From the NCBI GenBank assembly GCA_963662175.1, contig OY759214.1:102324115-102388114 (forward strand): a stretch of 64,000 nucleotides of DNA, given 5' to 3'. This DNA comes from Aradus depressus. Taxonomy: Eukaryota > Arthropoda > Insecta > Hemiptera > Aradidae. The position numbers and the translations under genes were made by a program. This document shows positions 58,601 through 63,840 of this stretch, in pieces; position 1 is the first letter of the stretch, and the number at the start of each line of letters is the position of its first letter. The notes below the pieces were generated by a model, which saw nothing but the letters and a program-made list of their open reading frames with translations, had not been told where the DNA came from and made no database searches.

Positions 58601-61600
58601 CTTGTTTTATTTATCGTTAATGTTTCCTCTTTTAATTGTTTTTTGAAATTAATTATTCCTTTGTCATGACTTAAAGTATTATCACTAAAATTAATTTTAC
58701 AATTTAACTTATCCATAGTCTCATGTCCTAACAGTATTTGGTACTTGTCACTAAAAGGGAAGATATGAACCTTAATATTTATTCCAAATGAGTCCGTTAA
58801 GTTTATATAAGTAACCTGATTTCCTTTTTCTTTTCCCGTGGGTGTAGCTACTATAAAGTTTCCTTCAGAAATGATTGCATAGTTTGGTACGTATGAAGGG
58901 TGTATGTAGTTTTTTGAAGAGCCTGTATCGATTAACCATTTTAGATTTTTTCTACCTTCAAAGTAAGGTAGAGAACTTATTTGAGTATTTAAGGGATATT
59001 CGGGGCAGGTGGTTGGTCGCCTAGTTCTAAAAACGATCAAATTGTTCCGTCAGTCTGCTTACCGCACTTGTGAAGTATATTAATTGGGCTGGATCACCAT
59101 CGAAGTGTGGGATGTGATCGTAATCCTCCTTCGAGATACTATACGTGAAAGTTGCCATTCTATTACTATCACTAGGATTGTCAGAGTGGTTTATGTTAGC
59201 TGTTACTAAATTTAGTACGCTAGGTTTTAAATAATTAGTTATAGTTAGTTTTTTTTGACATAAATCTTAATAAAACTGACTCACATTTGCAACTTAACTT
59301 TAACTACGAGGTCATATCGCCTACTACCAGAGAGCTCTTTCGTCACTCTGGTGGACATGAGCCTACTATGGGAGTCCTAAATTTTGCCAATCCTAAATTT
59401 TTATTCGCCTAGGGTAGGGGTCTTTAACGAGTACCTGACATCGTATAGGCTCGGGACCATCGCTTAACGTCCCATCCGAAGGACGTTGTGCTTAAGTTTA
59501 TTTTACCTCCCAGATAAAATAGGGGATAAGGGCTTCGGTCGGGTTACGAACTCACGTTCTTGAGCTCAGAAGTCAAGCACGCGTACCACTGAGCTACCGG
59601 CGCCCTCTAAATATTTCGGAATATAAATATTTCTCATAGAAATAAAATACGCTGTCTTCCAACTGTTTTATTTTTGACCAGAACCGGTTGTCAACTCAAC
59701 AGCGTCATCATCAGTGATACATCCCACCCACACAGCGCACAGTGGTCAAAAACTGACTTTTTCGAGACAAAAGTCTGCCCAGGCCGTTTACTGATCGTAT
59801 CAAGATGACACCAACGTCATTTTATTCACAAATGAATTCACTTTCACTTCATTTATACAAAAATCTTTTATCAAATTTTAAAAATATTATTTTATAAAGA
59901 AAATTATAATGTTTTTGGAAAATTTCAGAAAATAAGCTGCTATTCAGCGAGTTTTGCAGATATTTGATAGACTTTTTTTTGTTCGATTCAGAATTAAAAG
60001 CAGCTTACAGCGGTGAAAGTCAGGAATCCAACGGATAATACCTACTTATTTACCCTACATCTATGTTTCCTTTGTTTTCAGATCTAAAACCGGAGTATTT
60101 CGAAAATAAATTTCAAGTTGCTTATGCGACTTATATGTGCTTTGAAATGGTTGAAGATTTTGACAAAGTGAGTACCATGTACACGGAGTCCAGACAGTTG
60201 ATACATACAACCCCTTACACAATATTATGATTCCTCAAAATTCATCTTCAAGGTGAAATTGTCTTATTGTTCATTTCGATTTTACTCACTGAGAAGATGA
60301 AAACTCTCAGGAGGATCCTGGATTGGAAATCAGAGGTCAGGTCAGCATTTTGTATGGTAGGGGTCACAGGACAAAAGTCACTACTTCTCAGAAAATATCA
60401 AATGTTTATTTTTATTGTTTAAAATGTCGGGAAGGAATTCACAGAGCTGTTTTATTGTTAATAGTCGCAACAATTTTTGAGCCAAATGATTTATTTAAAC
60501 ATTACTTGTTATAATTATTTCTCAATTTAGTTCTGTCTGGTGTCCCTTCTTGTTTTAACGTTATACTTAAAGGTGTATTCTTCTTTTATTATTATATTTT
60601 TGATTATCTTCCCAGGCTGTAAATTCTTTAATTATTAATTAACTTTTCTTTTAAAAATGGTTAAACCCCCCCAAACTCCCGGTTATACAAAATATTGGAC
60701 AGAGAATGAATTTATATGAAAATAAATTTTATTCTAGGACCGAGGTCCTCTAAGAATAAACACACACAAAGTCAAAAAGAATAATAATTACAAATAAAGC
60801 TTAAATAAATGCCCCGAAAAGAACTAAATGCACAAATAAAAATAACTGGAGAAAAACTGAGCAATAATTAATATAGATAATAAAAACTTAAAATGATCAG
60901 CTCAATTATGAAGATTTTTTTAAAAATTTACAAACAGGTAATTACAACAGGTAAATGTGCTGAGGTAGAAAAAAAGGCAATGTCAAGAGAGTCCCACTCA
61001 TTTACAAACAGGTAATTACAACAGGTAAATGTGCTGAGGTAGAAAAAAAGGCAATGTCAAGAGAGTCCCACTCATTTACAAACAGGTAATTACAACAGGT
61101 AAATGTGCTGAGGTAGAAAAAAAGGCAATGTCAAGAGAGTCCCACTCATTTACAAACAGGTAATTACAACTGTTTAAAAATATATACAAGAAGTAAATGT
61201 GCTGAGGTAGAAAAAAAAGGCAATGTCAAGAGAGTCCCACTCATTTATGACTAATAGCCGCACTCATTTATGGCTTAGTATGAAGAAACAAATGTATCTG
61301 TATAAATAGATTGATGTAAATAATAATGAATCTATATAAATATGAAGAAAACTAAATAAATAAATAAAAGTCGAGCAGAGCAGAATACATTAATGATTGA
61401 TTATAGAAGAGAAGAGAGATTGCCCAGATAAGATTTGAAGTAAAATTAATTTTAAAAAAAGAGGGCTAAACAGAAATAGATTGAAGTAATGCCAAACGCT
61501 TAAGAATTTATGTTCCTTAGTAGCCAGCATACTAACATTATTCTGTTACTTCGCTATACCAAGTATAGGGGAAGTTATGTTCCTTAGTAGCCAGTATGCT

Positions 61601-63665
61601 ATCATGATTCTGTTAAATCGCTGTACCAAGTATAGGGGAAGATATGTTCCTTAGTAGCCAGTATGCTAACATGATTCTGTTAATTCGCTGTACCAAGTAT
61701 AGGGGAAGTTATGTTCCTTAGTAGCCAGTATGCTATCATGATTCTGTTAAATCGCTGTACCAAGTATAGGGGAAGTTATGTTCCTTAGTAGCCAGTATGC
61801 TAACATGATTCTGTTAATTCGCTGTACCAAGTATTGGGGAAGTTATGTTCCTTAGTAGCCAGTATGCTAACATGATTCTGTTAATTCGCTGTACCAAGTA
61901 TAGGGGAAGTTATGTTCCTTAGTAGCCAGATGCTAACATGATTCTGTTAATTCGCTGTACCAAGTATAGGGGAAGTTATGTTCCTTAGTAGCCAGTATGC
62001 TAACATGATTCTGTTAATTCGCGGTACCAAGTATAGGGGAAGTTATGTTCCTTAGTAGCCAGTATGCTAACATTATTCTGTTAATTCGCTGTACCAAGTA
62101 TAGGGGAAGTTACGTTCCAGTATAGGGGAAGTTAGTAGCCAGTATGCTAACAAGATTCTGTTAATTCGCTGTACCAAGTATGGGGGAAGTTATGTTCCTT
62201 AGTAGCCAGTATGCTAACATGATTCTGTTAATTCGCTGTACCAAGTATAGGGGAAGTTATGTTCCTTAGTAGCCAGTATGCTAACATGATTCTGTTAATT
62301 CGCTGTACCAAGTATAGGGGAGACCCACCCACCTTTCGGGCTCGATCTCGAGCTAAGCACCTTCGTCTGGGGACTGGAGACCCACCCACCTTTCGGGCTC
62401 GATCTCGAGCTAAGCCCCTTCGTCTGGGGACTGGAGACCCACCCACCTTTCGGGCTCGATGTCGAGCTAAGCCCCTTCGTCTGGGGACTGGAGACCCACC
62501 CACCTTTCGGGCTCGATCTCTAGCTAAGACCCTTTGTCTGGGGACTGGAGACCCACCCACCTTTCGGCCTCGATCTCGAGCTAAGCACCTTCGTCTGGGG
62601 ACTGGAGACCCACCCACCTTTCGGGCTCGATCTCGAGCTAAGACCTTTCGTCTGGGGACTGGAGACCCACCCACCTTTCGGGCTCGATCTCGAGCTAAGC
62701 CCCTTCGTCTGGGGACTGGAGGCCCGTGCTCAGTGAGGCAGAGTCGTGACTTGTGATTCACAGCATCTTCAACGGTCTTCATATTATTTGGCGGTGATTT
62801 TTTTAAGTATATAATTTTTTTTGAATATATGTATTTCAATGAAAAGTATTAAAATGTATAAATTAAAGAATAAATTATTCATTAAGAAATAATTGTTTAA
62901 TAATAATAAGAGAAAGAGTGGGGAGGGGGTTAACATGTTAGAATATATGCAGATATTTTCCAGAAATGGTTTCATTATGTTGCTGATGACCTAATACGAG
63001 AAATCCTACTTCGAATTTGATTACGATCACATAACACTCCCTATAGAATTGTAACCTCTCATACAATTGTTTATAATTAAAGTTTTATTATATTTTTTGC
63101 AGATACAAAACTATCTTTTCGACTCTTCTTTTTATAAGAACAAAAAACCATATGATTTGGCAGAATTGAAGGGACTGTCTGCACTCTTTGAAACATTTAT
63201 AAAAAAATCAGGTATATGAATCCAGTAAGAAGTGTTTGATTGAGACTGGGTGGTTCAGAGGCACTGTCTGTTGGTGTGACAGTCACTTATAGGGCTTGTT
63301 CCAATAACGACCGAGAGATGGATGAGCTGTTACAAGTGAAGACAGCATTGTCAGTGCCCATCCGAAGGATAGCGTTCTCAAGTTTTTTTCACATTGATAA
63401 AGAAACCTAAGAGCCTAGACCAGGTTTCGAACCCGCGATCTTGAGTTCAGTAGACAAGCATGCTACCTCTGAGCTACTGGCGCCCTTTAAACTAATACTA
63501 TTTATTATAAATTATTAAAACTGTAGATATACAGAAAACAAAACTATATAACCACTTTAATTCTTTGAAAACTGATTGGCATAATCATTTGATTAATTTT
63601 TTTGTTCAATTGTTTCTTAAACATTTTGTGTTTCAGTTGGCCAATACCATCAGTTTTTTGATCAA
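35657..63665 (+). CDS. gene B: OBP-like secreted protein, eight exons, 3' end outside the window
   Basis: Exons: 35657-35719, 38959-39022, 41838-41866, 41970-42011, 51565-51697, 60082-60167, 63103-63211 and 63637-63665. Each has AG/GT borders, and the phases agree throughout (0|0, 0-1, 1-0, 0-0, 0-1, 1-0, 0-1, 1-0). It begins with a signal peptide. The first domain has four Cys. Between the first (YELC) and second (IITC) there are 29 residues, exactly C1-x25-C2-x3-C3 with Val at C2. After NDC (C4) come 13 residues, Phe at the C5 position, eight residues and YMC (C6). Classical OBPs have C2-x3-C3 and C5-x8-C6, and C2 pairs with C5, so this is a Minus-C pattern. OBPs bind small hydrophobic ligands extracellularly, in sensillar lymph or other secretions. 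Exons 7-8 look like the start of a second domain. Alternatives are another rapidly evolving secreted family or a salivary effector. The introns are filled with transposons. Confidence 0.6.
35720..36439. other. intron 1 of gene B, first part
   Basis: Nothing recognised except AT-rich sequence. One fairly open stretch at 35902-36168 has no known motif and no good splice context. Confidence 0.4.
36440..37535 (-). pseudogene. RTE-like LINE, 5'-truncated and broken
   Basis: Reverse transcriptase pieces on the minus strand in three frames. 37251-37520 has ILKKGDPLECTNYKGITLL and FRKGKSTIDQIFSLRQFLE. 36865-37053 has the catalytic ILAYADDVDTIAR. 36467-36865 has IYLGVWC and a basic C-terminal end (RRVRRPRRRWLE). 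An internal stretch (37054-37250) is frameshifted, and a T-run near 36868 interrupts the sequence. The 3' tail is an (ATG)n repeat (ATCATCATCAT at 36447-36460). It is a different family from the RTE at 5087-8283. Confidence 0.8.
37592..37654. repeat. long poly-G tract
   Basis: About 60 bases that are almost all G, broken by two T bases near its left end. A run of this length is prone to sequencing and assembly error, and the true length is uncertain. Confidence 0.85.
37870..38345. repeat. inverted repeat with a poly-C tract in one arm
   Basis: 37870-37990 and 38200-38345 are inverse complements over ~120 bp (GGGGAAGTACATTG against CAATGTACTTCCCC; TCGGCTGGT against ACCAGCCGA). Only the right arm has an expanded C-run at 38256-38282, where the left arm has seven G. 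A third related copy lies around 44040-44190. Confidence 0.75.
38959..39022 (+). CDS. gene B exon 2: OBP C1 region
   Basis: 64 bp, acceptor TTTTTGCAG, donor G/GTAAT, phase 0 in and 1 out. It encodes TEAVYYELCVKEGNFEYIGE and more. The Cys is the C1 candidate, and FEYIGEY fits the amphipathic helix before C2. Confidence 0.6.
39115..39300. repeat. dispersed repeat with (TG)n microsatellite
   Basis: A block (GATTTTCACGTTTCAAG, ATACGTTTTGACC, then a TG run at 39200-39223) recurs at 43265-43470 with a shorter TG-rich segment. It is an unnamed interspersed repeat. Confidence 0.6.
39334..39610 (+). mobile_element. R1-like LINE C-terminal and 3' fragment
   Basis: Matches the inverse complement of about 20000-20385: CTATCAGGTCACGGAGA, then the Cys-His knuckle region, then one unit of the 93-bp 3' motif (GCGAGTGCCCCCCTTTTATC) and the family end (GGCGGCGGTCACTCC). 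It sits in intron 2 of gene B. Confidence 0.75.
39625..41790. repeat. 93-bp minisatellite with internal palindrome, about 23 copies
   Basis: The unit runs TTTTATATAATATACCAACG, GCTGTTGGAGAGCTAGCTCT, then CAGCCCTCCTACAACCTCCC and TTTTTGATGTATCCTG. Most units carry the perfect 14-bp palindrome GAGAGCTAGCTCTC. The minus strand is open over long stretches (39885-40748 and 40755-41378) as a 31-residue repeat with HKMRASSPTAVGILYKT. This follows from the period and is not evidence of a protein. The array ends ~50 bp before exon 3 of gene B. Confidence 0.92.
41838..41866 (+). CDS. gene B exon 3: 29-bp microexon
   Basis: Acceptor TTCTTTTCAG, donor GAT/GTAAGT, phase 1 in and 0 out. With the preceding G it reads VLQNYTFFRD. 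Exon 8 (63637-63665) has the same length and phases and reads VGQYHQFFDQ. Confidence 0.58.
41970..42011 (+). CDS. gene B exon 4: C2-C3 region
   Basis: 42 bp after a 103-bp intron, acceptor ATAAACAG, donor ATA/GTAAGT, phase 0 at both ends. It reads VHVIITCMLKYQQI. The Cys is the C3 candidate. The residue four before it, where OBPs have C2, is Val. Confidence 0.58.
42012..42768. other. intron 4 of gene B, first part
   Basis: AT-rich, with A-runs and T-runs near 42420-42490. No element or exon is recognised. Confidence 0.4.
42769..43097 (-). mobile_element. tRNA-SINE (family 1), full length
   Basis: Minus-strand copy. The tRNA-like head at the right (CACTGAGCTACCGGCGCCCT inverse, with B box GGTTTCGAACCC) is followed leftwards by the family body and the CATGCCCGGGCTTTAACTAC tail. 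Confidence 0.82.
43265..43470. repeat. dispersed repeat, second copy
   Basis: Shares GATTTTCACGTTTGAATG, TACGTTTTGACC and a TGTGTG-rich stretch with 39115-39300. Confidence 0.55.
43540..44200. repeat. diverged interspersed repeat, several partial copies
   Basis: Motifs such as ACTGCCGATGTAATGA, TATCGACATGAAAT or GTCACAAAATT, and CAAATCAACTGAAAGG recur two to three times here and at 37670-37990. The right end (44040-44190) resembles the arms of the inverted repeat at 37870-38345. No coding capacity is seen. Confidence 0.5.
44270..45467 (+). repeat. 5' LTR of the 7.3-kb element
   Basis: Starts TGTAGCATGCC and ends GGTATA. Near the start are two hairpins: 44311-44342 (stem CTAGCGAT/ATCGCTAG) and 44408-44441 (11-bp stem CCAGCGATTGC/GCAATCGCTGG). 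A consensus-like donor, AG/GTGAGT, lies near 45024. A short open frame at 44352-44621 spans the second hairpin and shows no known domain. Confidence 0.9.
45926..47479 (+). CDS. Gag of the 7.3-kb element
   Basis: A 517-residue uninterrupted frame. Residues ~30-190 are coiled coil (AMQEQMGNLGKDLKADMQ, REMGTLRSESGELRTRQ). Residues ~210-380 look like a retrotransposon capsid (FISNLEIAYSHIGEFYNLNE, GEGLDWFLVKSG, FDEFVNAFKDRFCGEKYD). The C-terminus is Arg/Asn/Tyr-rich (NYDRPRNYYDSNQNYNRPP) and probably binds RNA. No CCHC knuckle is seen. An intact gag in an element with no enzymes suggests selection or recency. It ends 12 bp before the next frame. Confidence 0.78.
   Translation: MEGKGKSDLEPIQTRSMKTIRTPPESPVELEPKFDLEAMLKAMQEQMGNLGKDLKADMQEQIGLQTSEIRGVRQEISVMANNIESINREMGTLRSESGELRTRQDKLEGRYDKHVSEVRDMVDVCYHEMTGRIMSETQRLDKEVEEINSNQNIFRTDCEKRFANISKRIDTVSGQNQVSTPKHNDQVTFTIPEEHKDWYTGQTFAREQPSNVTFQNTYIKNYERNKVTFRNNVLDLPNHFISNLEIAYSHIGEFYNLNEFIKSHLKGEGLDWFLVKSGSIRSFDEFVNAFKDRFCGEKYDVIVRRELDTQGYADHMDKTPSEHFSKLVSRLQDSTYKIPEGYVCELLSKHYGETVENSVRIQGIISIERLHEQIIRIGTNIIRRDCKLKDSPWKGGGRQYRPDSLPENNNFPKQDLPRYNSGNARGTSHYNQERGNQFSRGPSRESNPNYDRPRNYYDSNQNYNRPPNYRDNQSKPNVRNMKIVTDNNVNTDMKEIKQSLGELANNLKPIVDRLIKN
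47494..48477 (+). CDS. G-patch and integrase-tail fusion, remnant of a pol gene
   Basis: A 327-residue frame. Residues ~65-95 are a G-patch (LMKLQGYQEGSGLGRHGNG, then RPLQGLGY), a glycine-rich motif that in betaretroviruses and some retroelements lies next to protease. The last ~85 residues resemble the C-terminal DNA-binding domain of gypsy integrase (LEIGDQVLVQSLRI, FWEGPYQILDKE). The gypsy at 23431 has the same domain as VGDRVLVKALRV and YKGPYQIEKC. The Thr/Asp-rich middle fits no known domain. Protease, RT, RNase H and the integrase core appear deleted, leaving the ends joined in frame. It could simply be an open remnant. Confidence 0.65.
   Translation: MNKLKDKGGGKFKFKGDIRSLLGTEMMTRLTGDIDLHTNVDNRCPTPVKIKTDCNNGLTLMKLQGYQEGSGLGRHGNGRLEPVFISTRRPLQGLGYEYKFHYIRSPVNVESIAKTSLPITAKEEETIDKPTYPDNTMTTPDHVNSSSIKEDEITDRLTGNEENITSLDDVRISSLMQEFSDLLRNEDEVTDISTDNDHIIRYPTNGNPTCEEHPQVNFIKDNRITDISGLQQQTYQFTGKQAERQKQNFEVRHQQTTLEIGDQVLVQSLRIPTGKRDISKLLLLLFWEGPYQILDKESPQIFILGYLGSDVVGGVFYMTLQKPYISG
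48478..50335 (+). other. 3' non-coding internal region of the 7.3-kb element
   Basis: No open frame of note. The block at 48480-48660 (AAGCAGGCTAGAGAAGCGCT, GTCAGGGAAGAGATT) is shared with 11490-11760 of the gag-only element. The purine-rich primer tract ends at 50335. Confidence 0.6.
50336..51535 (+). repeat. 3' LTR of the 7.3-kb element
   Basis: A direct copy of 44270-45467 with a handful of differences, for example GAG/GAT in the hairpin region and a 2-bp indel near the 3' end. It ends GGTATA, 29 bp before gene B exon 5. Confidence 0.9.
51565..51697 (+). CDS. gene B exon 5: C3-C4 region
   Basis: 133 bp, with a strong acceptor (TTTTTTCTTCAG) and donor C/GTAAG, phase 0 in and 1 out. It reads MVSDMSINWKGLDEAAYEPP and later GQLKNLLVNDCEK. 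The Cys is the C4 candidate. Length and phases equal gene A's exon at 14343-14475. Confidence 0.6.
51719..52010. repeat. 61-bp minisatellite, about 5 copies
   Basis: The unit runs CCAATACCCAATATGAATTA, ATACACTGAATGCGCATTTA, TTTTTATGTAGACCGT and GTTGG. It starts only ~20 bp after the gene B exon 5 donor. Confidence 0.9.
52122..52391. mobile_element. fold-back (hairpin) element
   Basis: The left arm (ATTGAGGCCTTTAGAATCAA, AACCCGC, about 52126-52165) and right arm (about 52348-52388) are near-perfect inverse complements around a ~180-bp loop. The open frame running through it has no known motif. It is MITE-like, and its ends are not certain. Confidence 0.65.
52489..52715 (+). mobile_element. 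tRNA-SINE (family 1), shortened body
   Basis: The cleanest tRNA-like head in the window: A box TAGCTCAGTGGTATGCG, B box GGGTTCGAAACCC. The body is shortened, the end is AGGCATGAGTCATA, and a TCTA microsatellite follows at 52715-52731. Confidence 0.85.
52736..53030. mobile_element. fold-back MITE, copy 2
   Basis: Terminal inverted repeats CATATGTGATGTGGCC and GGCCACATCACATAT, with arms of roughly 100 bp. Same family as 3736-4015. Confidence 0.78.
53455..53655 (-). mobile_element. tRNA-SINE (family 1), internally deleted
   Basis: GGTTAGGTTTTATGACTC, then TTAACGTCCCATCCAAAGG and GGTTTCGAACCC. The head is cut short before ACGCGCCCTC. Confidence 0.75.
53693..53815 (-). mobile_element. tRNA-SINE (family 1), tail fragment
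   Basis: Tail half only: CATGCCCGGGCTTTAACTAC, TCACTCTGGTGGACATGAGC, TCCTAAATTTTGCC. It lies 40 bp from the preceding copy in the same orientation. Confidence 0.75.
53905..54108 (+). mobile_element. second SINE family, tRNA-derived, with target-site duplication
   Basis: The head is like a long-variable-arm tRNA: A box TGGCCGTGCGGGC, a B box GGGTTCGAATCCC, then a unique body (ACTCCCTCCCGGGGCCATGG) and a poly(A) tail. AACTACTTTACATG flanks both sides (53891-53904 and 54109-54122), a 14-bp target duplication. The head is too altered to call a functional tRNA. Confidence 0.85.
54620..55411 (-). pseudogene. errantivirus-like envelope gene, broken
   Basis: A 263-residue frame. It begins with a hydrophobic signal-like stretch. 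Near residue 110 a basic furin-type site (RFKR) is followed by a hydrophobic Gly-rich segment (GLINGLGTAISWLTGN), the arrangement of insect errantivirus and baculovirus F-type fusion proteins. Potential N-glycosylation sites and several Cys follow. The frame ends early at 54620. Sequence to about 54370 carries what looks like the rest, including a membrane segment, in another frame. The copy is therefore disrupted before its membrane anchor. Confidence 0.75.
55351..56424 (-). pseudogene. integrase of the errantivirus-like element
   Basis: A zinc domain (HTGKTCHRGS, CSICQKIK) and a core with the first two catalytic Asp (LMIDTLHYD, LKMDNGSEF). At the third position, where Glu is expected in a VER-type motif, the frame reads FGCLNGGHSTL, so the catalytic Glu is missing. 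The sequence there looks locally out of frame. A C-terminal basic tail follows. The frame is open upstream of 56424, so its start is not genuine. It overlaps the env frame by 61 bp in a different frame, as errantiviruses often do. Not functional as it stands. Confidence 0.78.
56707..56995. repeat. 57-bp tandem repeat, five copies, inside pol
   Basis: The unit runs TTGTATCTAAATTTATGAAA, GGGTCTGCAATGTTTAGTTT, GTGTGTTTGCGCTTCTA, with copies almost identical. It lies between the RNase H and integrase parts of the errantivirus-like element. 57 is a multiple of three, so it does not itself shift the frame. Confidence 0.92.
57130..59040 (-). pseudogene. Pol of the errantivirus-like element: protease, RT, RNase H with deletions
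   Basis: Protease near residue 35 (KWLIDTGSSKNYIHP) and YQILLGHETMDKL. The reverse transcriptase jumps from the fingers (DIEIEIDKLPFF) directly to LMPFGLTNAPPTFQ. About 90 residues with the first catalytic Asp motif are therefore missing, although the second motif (YMDDIIIF) remains. Thumb motifs follow (FLGHIISENG, KQFLGLSGYYRKMI). RNase H lacks its first DAS-type motif (FILIGAVLSQ) but keeps EKECLAIVWA and QTDHKPLQW. The two in-frame deletions make the enzyme inactive. The frame ends at 57130, before the spacer that holds the 57-bp repeats. Confidence 0.82.
59292..59610 (-). mobile_element. tRNA-SINE (family 1), near full length
   Basis: Head at the right (CACTGAGCTACCGGCGCCCT), body motifs TTAACGTCCCATCCGAAGG and CCTAGGGTAGGGG, and the tail TTTAACTACGAGGTCATATC at the left. 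Confidence 0.8.
59611..60081. other. intron 5 of gene B, part before exon 6
   Basis: No element recognised. A patch at 59660-59800 (CCAGAACCGGTTGTCAACTC, CATCATCAGTGATAC) is GC-richer and could be a diverged repeat. Confidence 0.35.
60082..60167 (+). CDS. gene B exon 6: C5-C6 region
   Basis: 86 bp, acceptor TTTGTTTTCAG, donor AAA/GTGAGT, phase 1 in and 0 out. It reads HLKPEYFENKFQVAYATYMC and FEMVEDFDK. YMC is the C6 candidate. Nine residues before it, where C5 is expected, is Phe. The exon has no stop, unlike the corresponding last exon of gene A. Confidence 0.6.
60168..60926. other. intron 6 of gene B, first part
   Basis: AT-rich, with no repeat or exon recognised. Confidence 0.4.
60927..61246. 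repeat. 74-bp minisatellite, about 4 copies
   Basis: The unit runs TTTACAAACAGGTAATTACA, ACAGGTAAATGTGCTGAGGT, AGAAAAAAAGGCAATGTCAA, GAGAGTCCCACTCA. The last copy carries a ~30-bp insertion. Confidence 0.9.
61503..62318. repeat. 67-bp minisatellite, about 12 copies
   Basis: The unit runs AAGTTATGTTCCTTAGTAGC, CAGTATGCTAACATGATTCT, GTTAATTCGCTGTACCAAGT, ATAGGGG. A partial, scrambled unit lies near 62110-62130. It abuts the next array directly. Confidence 0.92.
62319..62722. repeat. 57-bp GC-rich minisatellite, 7 copies
   Basis: The unit runs AGACCCACCCACCTTTCGGG, CTCGATCTCGAGCTAAGC, ACCTTCGTCTGGGGACTGG, with a TCGATCTCGA near-palindrome. It starts in the final GTATAGGGG of the 67-bp array. 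Both strands stay open (203 and 165 codons) because of the period. Confidence 0.92.
62723..63102. other. intron 6 of gene B, last part
   Basis: AT-rich, with no feature beyond the exon 7 acceptor (TATTTTTTGCAG) at its end. Confidence 0.4.
63103..63211 (+). CDS. gene B exon 7: linker and start of a second domain
   Basis: 109 bp, donor CAG/GTATAT, phase 0 in and 1 out. It reads IQNYLFDSSFYKNKKPYDLA and then ELKGLSALFETFIKKSG. The last part, together with exon 8, lines up with exons 2-3 (FEYIGEYGVLQNYTFFRD against FETFIKKSGVGQYHQFFDQ). The C1 position reads Lys here. Confidence 0.58.
63240..63487 (-). mobile_element. diverged tRNA-SINE (family 1)
   Basis: The tRNA-like head is clear at the right (CTCTGAGCTACTGGCGCCCT inverse, B box GGTTTCGAACCC). 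The body is strongly diverged, so this is an older copy. Confidence 0.65.
63637..63665 (+). CDS. gene B exon 8: 29-bp microexon
   Basis: Acceptor TTGTGTTTCAG, donor CAA/GTATGT, phase 1 in and 0 out. It reads VGQYHQFFDQ, matching exon 3 in length, phase and the Q-Y-x-x-F-F pattern. Coding must continue outside the window. Confidence 0.58.
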
Positions 63666-63840
63666 GTATGTATAACTCCATTGATATATTATTTAATTTG
63701 TGAGAGACATAGATACATAAACAGTTGCCAGATTCTTGCTGCTATCTTTCAGAAGTTATTAAATAACTCCTGAATTCTCATGAAAAATTATATTGATGTT
63801 GAATAATTGAAATTATGAATAAACTAATTGTTTATAAATT

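Larger units (their letters stand above)
54370..59100 (-). mobile_element. errantivirus-like gypsy element, defective
   Basis: On the minus strand from right to left: protease, reverse transcriptase, RNase H, integrase and an envelope-type gene, as in insect errantiviruses. The pol is interrupted several times and the env frame is broken, so it is a dead copy. The gag region right of 59040 is not recognisable, and a SINE begins at 59292. LTR limits could not be fixed. It lies antisense in intron 5 of gene B. Confidence 0.8.

Noticed and set aside
62228..62839. Arg/Pro-rich repeat proteins on both strands
   Set aside because: Both strands of the 57-bp array stay open because of its period, with no evidence of coding.
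35657..63665. Reading gene B as a bicycle-type insect effector (many microexons, signal peptide, Cys-Tyr-Cys spacing)
   Set aside because: The microexons and secretion signal fit, and C...Y...C patterns can be found. The Cys spacing matches the OBP family more exactly, and the phases (0 and 1) differ from what I recall for bicycle genes. Kept as an alternative, not as the call.
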